From the NCBI GenBank assembly GCA_019009955.1, contig CM032233.1:11724501-11788500 (forward strand): a stretch of 64,000 nt of DNA, given 5' to 3'. The translations under genes and the position numbers were made by a program. The notes beneath the pieces were generated by a model. The model did not search any database, was not told the DNA's origin, and worked only from the letters and a program-made list of their open reading frames with translations. Of this stretch, positions 10,796-19,851 are shown piece after piece. Source of the DNA: Riptortus pedestris (taxonomy: Eukaryota; Arthropoda; Insecta; Hemiptera; Alydidae). Every line of letters begins with the position of its first letter. Position 1 is the stretch's first letter.

Positions 10796-11139
10796 AAGTT
10801 CTTGGACTGCTAAAATTTTATTGATTAGACAATAATTATTCTGATTCATTATAAATTAACTGTAATTTCCATTACTGTACTAGATATAGTTAATAGTTTT
10901 CAATAAAATTAATAGGTTATATTCTGATATGTTTCAGTAATTGTTTTTCTTTCCGGTGAGTAGTAGTCTCACCTGTTTGTTTCCATTTCAGACGCTTCCC
11001 ATTTGGAGGTTTCTTATTACCGTTTGTATTTAATCACTTAATATTGACGGTGGCATTGTTTTACCATTATGTTGATTTATCTATTGTTAAACTTCACTAG
11101 GGAAATCTACTTAGTTTATGCAGCCCCTGCGTGACGGAC
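10796..11139 (+). mobile_element. HINE-like interior plus 3' end, right arm of inverted pair
   Basis: Runs from AAGTTCTTGGACTGCTAAAA to CAGCCCCTGCGTGACGGAC. About 190 bp of it is the reverse complement of 10297-10490, so transcripts across the pair could fold into a long hairpin. Confidence 0.75.
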
Positions 11140-11149
11140 CTTTTCTTTC

Positions 11150-11340
11150 CATATATAATGATTGGATTAAGGTAAGTACTAAATAATTGCTTCATTGCCA
11201 TCAAATTGCAGTCATATTATAGCTTTATGCTATTGGGTAAATATTGCCGATTTTAATATCATTCATGGTTTCAAATAAATCTAATTTCCCACTGAAATGT
11301 AACAATTGCATCATCACATCATCCGGTGAAAAAAATATGA
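11150..11340 (+). repeat. Shared downstream flank of HINE-like copies (copy 1 of 2)
   Basis: GATTAAGGTAAGTACTAAA to about ATATGATTAAATTC closely matches 21075-21263, including CATTGCCATCAAATT and TTCATGGTTTCAAATAAATC. Both lie directly after a HINE-like 3' terminus, so HINE end and flank were duplicated together or belong to a larger repeat. Confidence 0.7.
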
Positions 11341-11812
11341 TTAAATTCTTTTCCGGTATTCTTTGGTAATACCATAGAAGAATGTATGAGGTTCTGTCCT
11401 AAGTAGGAAGTAAACAAACTACTTTACCCGTCGTTCTGAAATGAAACCAAAGTGGTTTCTGCAGAAATATTATTAGGTATATTTCAAGTAAAACCTATAT
11501 AGCACCTGTCTTCATCTGCGGTTCTGTTTACTTATAAAGACTAATTTATATTCAGTGGAAACCGTTTGGGAAGAACATAGTATAAGGAAATATCGACTGT
11601 TAATTATATTATTACTAACTTCCTTCTCTTCTCCTCAACGATAATTACTGATTCCAAAGCAGATCTCATTCAACTTATGTTCTTCCATCTCGAAGCATAA
11701 TTTAAAGGAAGTGAAACTACTCATTGAATTTTTGAGGTTGTACTCTTGTAATGATCTAAACTTGTAATGATTTTGAAACTTATCTTGGAATACCCTTCGG
11801 CTCTATACGTTA
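11341..11812. other. No gene recognised
   Basis: Mixed-composition sequence between a repeat and the PIF/Harbinger-like element. It ends in the TTA target site (11810-11812). Confidence 0.4.
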
Positions 11813-12476
11813 AGGCCGGTCCAGACGCTCCGTTTTGCACAACGTTTTGTCTGCGCAGTTCAAAACGTTGCAGATAAAACGTTGCTTGTGGACTGGAAAA
11901 CTGTGCAGTTTTGAACCCATTTCGAAGACGTACAGTTTTAGTAAAACTGAGCCAGAGAGCATAGATTTCCTTGAACTGCGCAGACAAGTCGGCGTGTGTG
12001 GACGGTAGCACTGTTTTCCGATTCATTTAGATACTCAGTTTCAATTCGTCAGGCGACAATGGCTGACCTCCGGCAATGTTGTAGGGAGTTTTTAACAGAT
12101 TTTATTGCTCTGTATGAAAGGTTCCCGTGCATTTGGCGTGTTAAATCAAAAGAATACAGTGACAGGGATAAGAAGGGGGAGCAAATAAATTTTAGTTTAG
12201 CAAATAAATTTTAAAAAAAATTGATGCAACGGCAAACCGGGATACAGTTGTGAAAAAAATAAATTCATTGAGAAGTGTGTACAGAAAAGAATTGGCTAAA
12301 ATAAATAAATCGATTCGATCTGGGGCTGGAGAAGACGAAATATACAAGCCATCTCTCTGGTATTACACACAGATATGTCTGTGCCGTGTGGACGCTCTAC
12401 AAATTGCAACGTTTTCATTCCGTCTTAAGACTGCGCAGACAAAACGTTGTGCAAAACGGAGCGTCTGGACCGGCCT
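11813..12476 (+). mobile_element. PIF/Harbinger-like non-autonomous element with 47-bp TIRs
   Basis: The left end starts AGGCCGGTCCAGACGCTCC and the right end is its reverse complement; the match is perfect for about 47 bp through TCTGCGCAGT. Flanking TTA at 11810-11812 and 12477-12479 is the 3-bp target duplication typical of PIF/Harbinger. Inside is a MADF-domain reading frame but no DDE transposase. PIF/Harbinger elements normally encode a transposase plus a separate DNA-binding protein, so this looks like a deletion derivative that kept the second gene. The CTGCGCAG motif also occurs internally. Confidence 0.85.
12059..12476 (+). pseudogene. MADF-domain protein, frameshifted
   Basis: ATG at 12059 opens MADLRQCCREFLTDFIALYE, then RFPCIWRVKSKEYSDRDKK. 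After a frame change between about 12170 and 12215 it resumes as IDATANRDTVVKKINSLRS, then VYRKELAKINKSIRSGAGED and EIYKPSLWYY. This is the MADF (Myb/SANT-like) pattern: short acidic N-terminus, L/FYxxFPCxWxVKSKEY, TVVKKINSLRxxYRKEL and the closing LWYY. The frame then runs into the right terminal repeat, so the protein is cut after the domain. Probable role: DNA binding for a PIF/Harbinger transposase. Confidence 0.8.
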
Positions 12477-12515
12477 TTAGATGACGAAAATAAGGCTCAA
12501 TCAAAACTATTTATA

Positions 12516-12517
<2 letters not shown>

Positions 12518-12563
<46 letters not shown>
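12518..12563. repeat. (TA)n microsatellite
   Basis: TA array between the PIF/Harbinger-like element and a PLE relic. It directly precedes ATTCTATTTTTGAGGCTGC, the distal end of that relic. Confidence 0.9.
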
Positions 12564-12566
<3 letters not shown>

Positions 12567-13055
12567 TATTTTTGAGGCTGCATCGCTGGGAAGTATTTTC
12601 ATTGTGAGGACTTCGACTATCTGCTCCAGCGGTGTGAATGTTTGTTGGTTTGCAAATATTTGATGGAAATGCGTCCATCTTCGTCAGGCAATGTTTTAAT
12701 TTGAGTAGTTACTTCATTCATTCATATGTTTGGGGATTTTTATTTTAATATGGCTTTCCACGTTTCAGAGAGCATGACAACGTCCACGCCGTTTATTGTA
12801 TTTTTTCTCTGGTTTATTTCTAGAGCTTCTAGAACTAATCTTTTACCGAGGTGGTCTGCTCTGTGTTTTGACTTTTGACTCGTCAAATTTAATTTGGAGA
12901 GAACAAATACTTGCGTGTCTAGCTATGGCGGATGTCTTTGTTCTGTGAGGTTTTAGATCAGCCATGTGTTGGTTGATTCAGATAAACTTTACGGCAATCA
13001 CATGGTACCATGTATACTCCACTATCTTGTAATAATTGGGTGTCTTTTGGGCTCT
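12564..13055 (-). pseudogene. Penelope-like element, GIY-YIG domain and 3' region
   Basis: The minus strand from about 13050 reads LLQDSGVYMVPCDCRKVYL, then HMADLKPHRTKTSAIARHAS and ICSLQIKFDESKV, then after a frameshift RADHLGKRLVLEALEINQRK and GVDVVMLSETWKAI. GVYMVPCDCRKVYLxQ is the GIY-YIG core of PLE endonucleases, and RLVLEALEI..N..NG matches the segment after it. About 15 residues are missing between the core and HMADL. The downstream part (12564-12700) carries a hammerhead-like hairpin and is repeated at 14.71-14.87 kb. The reverse transcriptase is gone. Confidence 0.78.
12661..12687 (-). ncRNA. Hammerhead-like hairpin lacking GAAA
   Basis: Minus strand: CTGACGA (12687-12681), one A, GATGGA, 6-nt loop CGCATT, TCCATC (to 12662), then AAATA where GAAA is expected. 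The 6-bp stem is perfect. A matching copy at about 14807-14833 has the same change, so the lost G was probably inherited rather than acquired locally. Confidence 0.35.
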
Positions 13056-13064
13056 TTAAATATT

Positions 13065-13195
13065 CATTGAACACACATGGCTGATCTAAAACTTCACAGA
13101 ACAAAGACATCTGCCATAGCTAGACACGCAAGTATTTGTTCTCACCAAATTAAATTTGACGAGTCAAAAGTTCTACACAGGGCCCTATCGATCTT
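13065..13195 (+). pseudogene. Penelope-like GIY-YIG fragment, inverted copy
   Basis: The plus strand reads HMADLKLHRTKTSAIARHAS then ICSHQIKFDESKVLHRA, almost the same peptide as the minus-strand copy 70 bp away. The two fragments form an inverted repeat of about 100 bp. This copy keeps SHQIKFDESKVLHRA, nearer to the family pattern than the other copy at that point. Confidence 0.75.
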
Positions 13196-13237
13196 CTATT
13201 TAAAGTAAACATTGCGCACTTCTCCAATTTAAATTTA

Positions 13238-13268
<31 letters not shown>

Positions 13269-13830
13269 GAGCTAGCCCAATGTATAACCGACTATGGAAG
13301 CGACCATAGAATGTAGAAGGCCAAACTGTCAACTGAATAAGAGCAATGCAAACAAATGATTTTGAGACTGTGTTCTGCTAATTCGTAGAATCTATTCAGT
13401 ATCTTTGGTTATTAAATTTTTACTCCTTACGTAAATCCTCTCCAATCGTGATAAAAGCATGATATCTCTGTTTATGAGTTTAATTTTTTTTTTTTTTTTT
13501 TAAATACTAATATATCACACTTAAACACTCCAACAGTTATTTCAAACCGATTTCCAAAAATCGCATTTGCACTCAAGTTCTTCTAATATTGCTGAAGAAT
13601 ATTTAACTTTTTTTTCGAAAAATTTACCCATATTATTTAATAAAGAAAACGTAAGTCATATAAACAAAGCCAGAAAGGCTGTTGATTATCGTGGTTCTGC
13701 GTTATCTAATTAATAGCTTCTAGTGAAATTGCCAGGAGTAGGGCTATTCAAGGTTCATAACTCACAAATACAAATAGCCCTCCTAATATTCGGCAAGAGA
13801 TGTTGAGCATCATTTCATAACATTTTTCCC
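13196..13830. other. No gene recognised
   Basis: Contains a TA tract followed by a T-run (about 13235-13268), a second T-run (about 13481-13502) and mixed AT-rich sequence. No protein or RNA feature identified. Confidence 0.4.
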
Positions 13831-14055
13831 GCTAGAGAAAATCTCCTGCTGAGGTTAGACTCATGAAACATACCTTCAAACGAACATCTGTCCTAACCAA
13901 GAGGCGAAAAAACGTCCGTCACGCAGGTCATGCTTTGACAAAGCAGATTTCCCAAGTACTTCATGTATTTACATTTATCTTGAAAAGTAAAAGTTCAATG
14001 AGAACAATATTTGGTATTTAAGTTTCAAATAAAGTGTTTCATTTTATATCTGACA
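13831..14055 (-). mobile_element. HINE-like scraps including a B-type 3' end
   Basis: 13914-14055 is a minus-oriented B-type terminus (GTCCGTCACGCAGG, AAGCAGATTTCCC, then the ATTTATCTTGAAAAG block). 13831-13912 is a degraded plus-oriented 5' end. The hairpin has decayed (GCAGGTCATGC). Confidence 0.6.
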
Positions 14056-14224
14056 AGGGGAGTACACGGGCCTTCCCCCCAATGATTTGAACGAATTTTT
14101 TTTAGCGTTTAGTATTTAATGAAAAACCAATTCTGTTAAAGCGAGAGAACCCACTTCTTGTTTGTCTAAAAAACAATGTTAAAGTTTGTCTGAACGTTTT
14201 GAGCTGTTCCCAAGACGTTCATTT

Positions 14225-14307
14225 CTAGGAGCCCCCGTGGCTCAGTGGATAGTGCTTTCTTTTTGTAACCGGGAATCTCGAAATTCAATCTTGCCGGGAG
14301 CGACTAT
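14225..14307 (+). mobile_element. tRNA-like sequence (degenerate SINE head or tRNA pseudogene)
   Basis: GGCTCAGTGGATAGTGC fits an internal box A and CGAAATTCAATCTTGCC is a weak box B about 40 bp later. The start GGAGCCCCCG and end GCCGGGAGCG pair poorly as an acceptor stem, so a functional tRNA is unlikely. The A/T-rich sequence after 14310 could be a SINE tail. Confidence 0.45.
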
Positions 14308-14598
14308 TTTTTATCTGGATTTTTTTATTTTTATTTTTTGCTTCTAGTGTGTTTATTTAATATTAATAAATAAACAATTTTTTTTAATTATTTGCGTGTT
14401 CCATATATTTAAAGAAAATTCGAATGCTTTCTGTCAAAAATGTAATTGGTATAAGGAAATATGTAATATTATACAAGAAATATATATATCAATAATAACG
14501 CAGATATTTTAATAATATTTTTAAACTGTTTTATTTAACTTTACCCGTTTATTTGTTATTATTTTATTTTACAATTAATAAAGATATTTAAAATTTTG

Positions 14599-14712
14599 TA
14601 GCTCTATATAAAAAAATATTCTTTAAAAGTTTTATACGTTAGAGCTATATTCTCATTATGTTTGACCTTGGATCACTGACGTATATTTCTGTTATCAAGT
14701 TAAAAATTGTAT
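14599..14712 (+). repeat. 113-bp repeat, copy 1 (direct)
   Basis: Runs from TAGCTCTATATAAAAAAATA to CAAGTTAAAAATTGTATT, including TTGACCTTGGATCACTGACG. An almost identical direct copy lies at 14867-14980 and an inverted, diverged copy at 15088-15181. The two direct copies bracket a PLE 3' fragment. Confidence 0.85.
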
Positions 14713-14866
14713 TCTATTTTTGAGGCTGTATCGCTGGGAAGTACTTTCATTGTGAGGACTTCGGCTATCTGCTCCAGCGGTTGGAATGTTTGTCCGTTTG
14801 CAAATATTTGATGGAAATGTGTCCATCTTCGTCAGGCAATGTTTTAATTTGAATATAAAATTTTCT
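14713..14866 (-). mobile_element. Penelope-like 3' region, second copy
   Basis: Closely matches the distal part of the PLE relic at 12564-12712: CTATTTTTGAGGCTGTATCG, CTGCTCCAGCGG, and the hairpin ending TTCGTCAGGC. No coding part is present. It lies exactly between two direct copies of a 113-bp sequence. Confidence 0.75.
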
Positions 14867-14980
14867 AGCTCTAGATATAAAAATATTCTTTAAAAGTTTT
14901 ATACGTTAGAGCTATATTCTCATTATGTTTGACCTTGGATCACTGACGTATATTTCTGTTATCAAGTTAAAAATTGTATT
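14867..14980 (+). repeat. 113-bp repeat, copy 2 (direct)
   Basis: Same sequence as 14599-14712 with a few changes near its start (TAGCTCTAGATATAAAAATA). It follows directly on the PLE fragment. Confidence 0.85.
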
Positions 14981-15087
14981 ATGTGTCTCCATAACTGCTC
15001 GTATTTGATCGAACAGAATTGCAAAATATCATCTAGCATTAAAATTCATCCTATTGTTCAACACCATTGTCATCAGCAATAAAATCG

Positions 15088-15181
15088 TTAACTTCATAAT
15101 AGAAATAAACGTCAATGATCCAAGGCCAAGCACAATGAAAGTATAGTTCTAAAGTATAAACTGTTGAAAGAATATTTTTTT
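15088..15181 (-). repeat. 113-bp repeat, copy 3 (inverted)
   Basis: The reverse complement contains CTTGGATCATTGACGTTTAT, clearly related to the two direct copies but more diverged. With them it forms an inverted repeat that may mark the ends of an unclassified fold-back element at 14.6-15.2 kb. Confidence 0.7.
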
Positions 15182-15182
15182 G

Positions 15183-15508
15183 TCTAGAGCATTAATAATT
15201 GGCAGCGACTTTTATGCCTCAGCATTCTTTATACAAATGTGCCCTTTCTGAAATAAAGATTTGTGCTTTTTACGGTGAAAGAATGCGTCAAATCGAAAAA
15301 TTCACCGATATAAACTCGTCTTAGAATTTGATTTTCTACAAGAATCAGTCCATAAAAAGTATGGCATTCCATTGGAAATTCCAAAGTTATGTTGGCTGGA
15401 GAAGGTTACGAGGTTGAATATGAACTGAAAAGATTCTTCAGGGGTCACAATTATTGCACGCCAAGGCTCAGCCTTTTATTAATACAATTGGGGGGCCTTG
15501 GGACACTA
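15183..15508 (-). mobile_element. Mariner-like MITE (CAGGGTGTCCCA family), half copy
   Basis: Minus-oriented left half: the terminal TTGGGACACTATA at the right abuts a TA tract, and the body shares CCGATATAAACTCGTCTTAG and ATGGCATTCCATTGGAAAT with other members. The distal half is missing at 15183. Confidence 0.7.
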
Positions 15509-15580
15509 TATATATACATATAAATCTATATATATATATATATATACATACCCATATACTGGATGAAGGAATGTGCCAAA

Positions 15581-15742
15581 TATAATGAGGTTATTTCTCC
15601 ATGGAACTTGAGTAAATTTGAGAAGCCCTGTCCAGCTCGTATTTCCATTGGAGAAAATCATGGTCCTCTTTCAAGATCTGAGGAAAGGGGGTACATGATA
15701 ATAGCATTTCCTCCCTTTATCCATTTTCCCGGGAAATGATTT
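15581..15742 (+). repeat. Unclassified dispersed repeat, copy 1 of 2
   Basis: Starts TATAATGAGGTTATTTCTCC and ends near TTTTCCCGGGAAATGATTT. Related to 39798-39962, which shares AACTTGAGTAAATT, GAGAAGCC, GATAATAGCATTTCC and TTTTCCCGGGAAAT. Both follow a TA tract. No coding capacity. Confidence 0.65.
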
Positions 15743-16254
15743 AGTTGTTATAGAGGGTCAAGATATAACTCGGTAGGATGTGGGAGGTCCTTTTGCAAGC
15801 CGATATTGATGAGGAAAAGTCTCACCAAATATATTTATTTATGTCTTTGCTTGTTGTTAACTCTTCGGCGAAATGTCCTTTCTTGCAGGATTTCCGTTAG
15901 ATAAATGAGCCCTCGGGGTTGTTGCTATGCCGTCATATCTTGAAATGTCCATCGATCCTACCTAAGAGATAGTCACAGTCTTTTGTATGTTCTCCAGAGT
16001 TCCAAAATGACGTCCTTTTAGGGCGTGATCCATTTCCAGAAAAGGAAAAATTTCCTCCAAGCAGGAGCTGCGTAAACTAAGCAGATTTTCCATAACGACC
16101 CACTACTGATTTCTCCCCTCGCTATATATTCTCTATTTCCGAAAAAAATAAAAAACTCCGATGAGTAGAAGATGCCAGTCTATAAAATCTTAATTGATGA
16201 CGCCATCACACTTACTATGCATGTATCTCATATAATAAAGGTCCGTTGAAAACA
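15743..16254. other. HINE-like scraps and unassigned sequence
   Basis: Holds small decayed pieces of the HINE-like family (ATGTCCATCGATCCTACC near 15945, GCAGGAGCTGCGTAAAC near 16064) in otherwise unrecognised sequence. No gene seen. Confidence 0.45.
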
Positions 16255-16865
16255 TTTGCTGTTTATGTTGGTATAAGACGTTTCATGATATATTCTCTGG
16301 ATCGAAAAAATCGAATAGAACCATACTTATTGCAATTAAAATGTACTATAAATATTATCATACACATGTATGCTCTATCTTGAATATTTACCGAGATATT
16401 TGTTTTTTTCAGCCTTCAGCAAACCCCCACTTCTACTCATGTTACATAAACAATACTGTTATATAATATACCACATTATTCGAAGCTTAAATACCAAATA
16501 TTGTTTTCAAGAGACCTTTATTACTCCCTCTCCTCCTCTTCTTAAGTTCTTGGACTACTAAAATTTGATTGATTAATGTAAAGATTATTCTGATTCATTA
16601 TAAATTACAGTACAGTTTTCAATAAAATTAATATGTTATATTCTGATATATTTCAGTAATTGTTTTTCTTTCCTGTGACAGGTTAGCAGACCTGTTTGTT
16701 TACATTTCAGACGCTTCCCGTTGGGAGAGGAAAGATTTCGTATTACCGCTTGTATTTATTCGCTCAATATTCACGGTTGTGTTGTGATACCAGAATGTAG
16801 ATTTATCTATTGTTAAACTTCACGATGGAAATCTGTTCAGTTTACGCAGCACCTGGGTGACTGAC
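16255..16865 (+). mobile_element. HINE-like element, 5'-truncated, subfamily A
   Basis: Interior from the GATCGAAAAA block to TTCTTGGACTACTAAAA, ATGTAGATTTATC and the 3' end (GGAAATCTGTTCAG, CGCAGCACCTGGGTG). The 5' palindrome and TA tract are absent. Confidence 0.7.
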
Positions 16866-17118
16866 GTTTTAAATAAAAATAGAGATTATTTGGCGAGAGT
16901 AGACCCTCAATGTGTTATACCTTCACGTGGGAAATCTGCTTAGTTCACGCATCCCCTGATTTTGATTTTCAATCAGCCACAGTGAGGTGTGTTGAATAAA
17001 TTATTTTCCTGTGGATGTGTATATACTTCCTTCAATACCGTTCCTCTTCTAGTTTTAGGCTTTTCTTCAAATCTTCTCTTCTCATATTTTAATAAATTTC
17101 ATAAATATACAGTATTTT

Positions 17119-17349
17119 TAATTATTATTATTATTTATTAACGTCCACTTTTTGCAACTTAGGCTAATCGGGGCGGGTTATCTACAGGTTACCACCCTTT
17201 TCTAGCCAGGGTGGGACTTAGGACGTTATTTAATGAATTCCGTCACTAAATAATTTCCTTTGCCCAGGCCAGAATCGAACTCGCCACTCTAGGTTTACCA
17301 TGTGAGATAAAGGTCAACGCTTTAACTCGCATGGCTAGCCTGAGTCCCT
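17119..17349 (-). mobile_element. tRNA-derived SINE, copy 2
   Basis: Minus strand: GGGACTCAGGCTAGCCATGC, GAGTTAAAGCGTTGACC (box A), GAGTTCGATTCTGGCC (box B-like), body with CACCCTGGCTAGAAAAGGG and tail AATAATAATAATT. Collinear with the copies at 5.7 and 26.7 kb. Confidence 0.85.
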
Positions 17350-18109
17350 GTATTTTTAATTAAATTCCCTCTAATATCTGTCTCATCTGAATCTAGTATA
17401 ACTAATTACACTTTGTTTTCCTGTTTTTGAAAAAGTTTAATATTATTATTGTAAATATCCTTTCATTCATTCTCAATATATTGCTATATATAAAAGCTTA
17501 TTCTTCTTTTCTTTCTTTTTTTATAGTATGTGAAAGTGGCTCAATTTTCTGATAAAGAGTTTAATTCGGAATCAAGTGCAGGTCGATATTTTTACATTTT
17601 GATCCAAATATTTTCCTAAAAATTTTCCTTTCTTTTTAGCAGATTCTCTGAAGGGAAATCGGCTATTGAGGTCGTACTCAGGACGTAACTTTCGAAATAA
17701 TTTCCTGAAATGTCCATTGATCCTAACTAGGAGATGACGAATGTTTATACGTATATATTTGTCTGTTAACCCTCTAGCTGTCGAAATTGTTGTCTGTTAG
17801 ATACCAAACGGGATATTTAAACGTTTTATGTAAATATAAAGATCAAATTCGTTAACCGCTGAACTCGGACTAGTGGGAGGGGGGATTTCGAAATGTCCCG
17901 TTATTATACGTCGGATTGAAAAATTATATAAAGCCAATCTTATTGAAAATTGAATGCTTATAAATATTGTTTTATACATTTATTCTGTATCTTAAATATT
18001 AACCGAGATATATGAATTTTTTAGATATCAGCCTTCAGTAAACCCGCTTTATTTGACGCTTAAATACCAAATATTGTTTTAAAGAGACCTTTATTATAAG
18101 GGAAATGTG

Positions 18110-18694
18110 AGTAGTATAAAAAGGGGATTTCTGGAACACTTTTCAAAATACCCTAAACCCTAAAAAAAATGATGACGTGATAATTTTACTAATTTCTCAA
18201 ATAATCGTTAAAATGAGTTAAAGTAGTTGAAGTGAGTTAAACTAATTAAAGAGTCCAAGCTAAAACTACTTTAACTAGTTTTAGCTTGGACTCTTTAACT
18301 AGTTTAACTCACTTCAACTACTTTAACTAGTTTTAGCTTGGACTCTTTAACTAGTTTAACTCACTTCAACTACTTTAACTAGTTTTAGCTTGGACTCTTT
18401 AACTAGTTTAACTCACTTCAACTACTTTAACTAGTTTAAGCTTGTATTCTTTAACTAGTTTAACTCACTTCAACTACTTTAACTAGTTTTAGCTTGTATT
18501 CTTTAACTAGTTTAACTCACTTCAACTACTTTAACTAGTTTTAGCTTGGACTCTTTAACTAGTTTAACTCACTTCAACTACTTTAACTCATTTTAACGAT
18601 TATTTGAGAAATTAGTAAAATTATCACGTTATCATTTTTTTAGGGTTTTAAGGTATTTTGAAAAGTGTTCCAGAAACCCCCTTTTTATACTACT
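18110..18694. mobile_element. MITE with about 150-bp TIRs, 52-bp tandem repeats and AATGTG duplication
   Basis: The left arm begins AGTAGTATAAAAAGGGG and the right arm ends CTTTTTATACTACT. The arms are near-perfect reverse complements for about 150 bp and include CTGGAACACTTTTCAAAATA. AATGTG lies directly outside both ends (18104-18109 and 18695-18700), consistent with a 6-bp target duplication. The core is a tandem array. No coding sequence; I cannot assign the superfamily from a 6-bp duplication alone. Confidence 0.85.
18277..18588 (+). repeat. 52-bp tandem repeat, about 6 units
   Basis: The unit starts AGTTTTAGCTTGGACTC and contains TTTAACTCACTTCAACTAC. Starts fall at 18277, 18329, 18381, 18433, 18485 and 18537, exactly 52 bp apart. 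Units 4 and 5 differ (TAAGCTTGTATTC, TAGCTTGTATTC). The array is the middle of the MITE, and the motif also appears inverted in its left arm. Confidence 0.95.
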
Positions 18695-19122
18695 AATGTG
18701 GTCTGTTGTTCGCCCCCCCCCCGTCTTTAGTTTTTGGATTACTAAAATTTGAGTGATTAGATAAAAAATATTCCGAATTCATTATAAAGTACAGCGCTAG
18801 CTATATTAAATAGTTTTCAATAAAGTTAATACATTATACTCAGATATATTTCAGTAATTGTTTTTCTTTACGGTCTAATATAAAATAAAAAAATATTTAT
18901 ATTTATCTATTCAGGCCTGAGAGGTTGGCTGACCTGTTTGTTTACAATTCAGACGATTTCCGTCGTGGAGATTATTTAAATGTAAATTAACTGAATCATT
19001 TCTCATTACCGTTTGTATTTATTCAATAATATTCACGGAGGTTTTACCAGTATGTATATTTATCTATTGTAAACATTCACGTGGGAACTCTGCTTAGTTT
19101 ACGCAGGGGCTGCGTGACGGAC

Positions 19123-19445
19123 TTTTGCAATAAGCATCTCAGAACTAGCTTTAATTACTTTCATTTAGGGAAGAAATAGAGAATTGGTGTCGAGATTAGA
19201 TGGTCAATACTCGGGAAATATACATTCACATTTTGTTTTGTTTTCGCTCTGAATTATATTGGCGTGACAAAATAGGTCGAAGCTTCTAATGTTCTTAAGG
19301 AGGGGGCTAATCTCCTTTATAGGCCAGGGTTGTGCTCCTCTACCGCGAATCAATAATGAAAAGCCGCTCTGGTCATTATTCATTAACGACCCCCGGCAAC
19401 TTTTCCTCATGATTTCTACCATATATCCCTTAAAATAAATCATCT
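19123..19445. other. Low-repeat island
   Basis: Balanced-composition sequence with no match to the repeat families in this window (for example AGGCCAGGGTTGTGCTCC). A 79-codon minus frame (19204-19443) has no recognisable domain. Possibly single-copy host DNA. Confidence 0.4.
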
Positions 19446-19523
19446 AATGATATGGTACTCATGGCACGATTTACGAAAAATGTCTTCAAATGTCCATCGA
19501 TCCTACCCAGGAGGTGACGAAGA

Positions 19524-19656
19524 GTCCGTCTCGCAGGGGCTGTCTTAACTAAGCAGACGTGCGTCACGTATTTGCGTTCATCTCAAAACGTAAATGTTAA
19601 ATTCGAACGATATTTGGTATTTAGGCTTCGAATAATGCGGTTCATGATATAACAAC
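19524..19656 (-). mobile_element. HINE-like B-type 3' end fragment
   Basis: GTCCGTCTCGCAGGGGCTG, AAGCAGACGTGCGTCACG, then the ATTTGGTATTTAGGCTTCG block. A plus-oriented 5' scrap (19455-19520) joins it at GGAGGTGACGAAG. Confidence 0.7.
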
Positions 19657-19661
19657 TTTTT

Positions 19662-19773
19662 AGCAGATTAAGCGAAAACAGCTATTGTTGTCGATCTCTT
19701 GACGCGAGTTTCTAGATATTTCAACAAATGTCCATGGATCCGGCCCAGCAGATGACGACAAAGAGGTCCGTTC

Positions 19774-19851
<78 letters not shown>

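Larger units (their letters stand above)
17638..19122 (+). mobile_element. HINE-like element, near full length, interrupted by a MITE
   Basis: The 5' palindrome is AGCAGATTCTCTGAAGG. The conserved 5' block and interior run to 18109, and after a 585-bp MITE the interior resumes (GTCTGTTGTTCG, TTTTTGGATTACTAAAA) to the 3' end. The terminal hairpin reads ACGCAGGGGCTGCGT, with the loop complementary to the usual CCC. The element predates the MITE. Confidence 0.8.

Noticed and set aside
14225..14307. Functional tRNA gene
   Set aside because: Acceptor ends do not pair well and box B is degenerate; kept as SINE head or pseudogene.
18149..18165. CCCTAAACCCTAAA, telomere-like
   Set aside because: Only two units, located inside a MITE terminal repeat and mirrored at the other end; not a telomeric array.
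18277..18588. Regular 52-bp repeats resembling a CRISPR array
   Set aside because: There are no unique spacers; the units are contiguous and lie inside a transposon.
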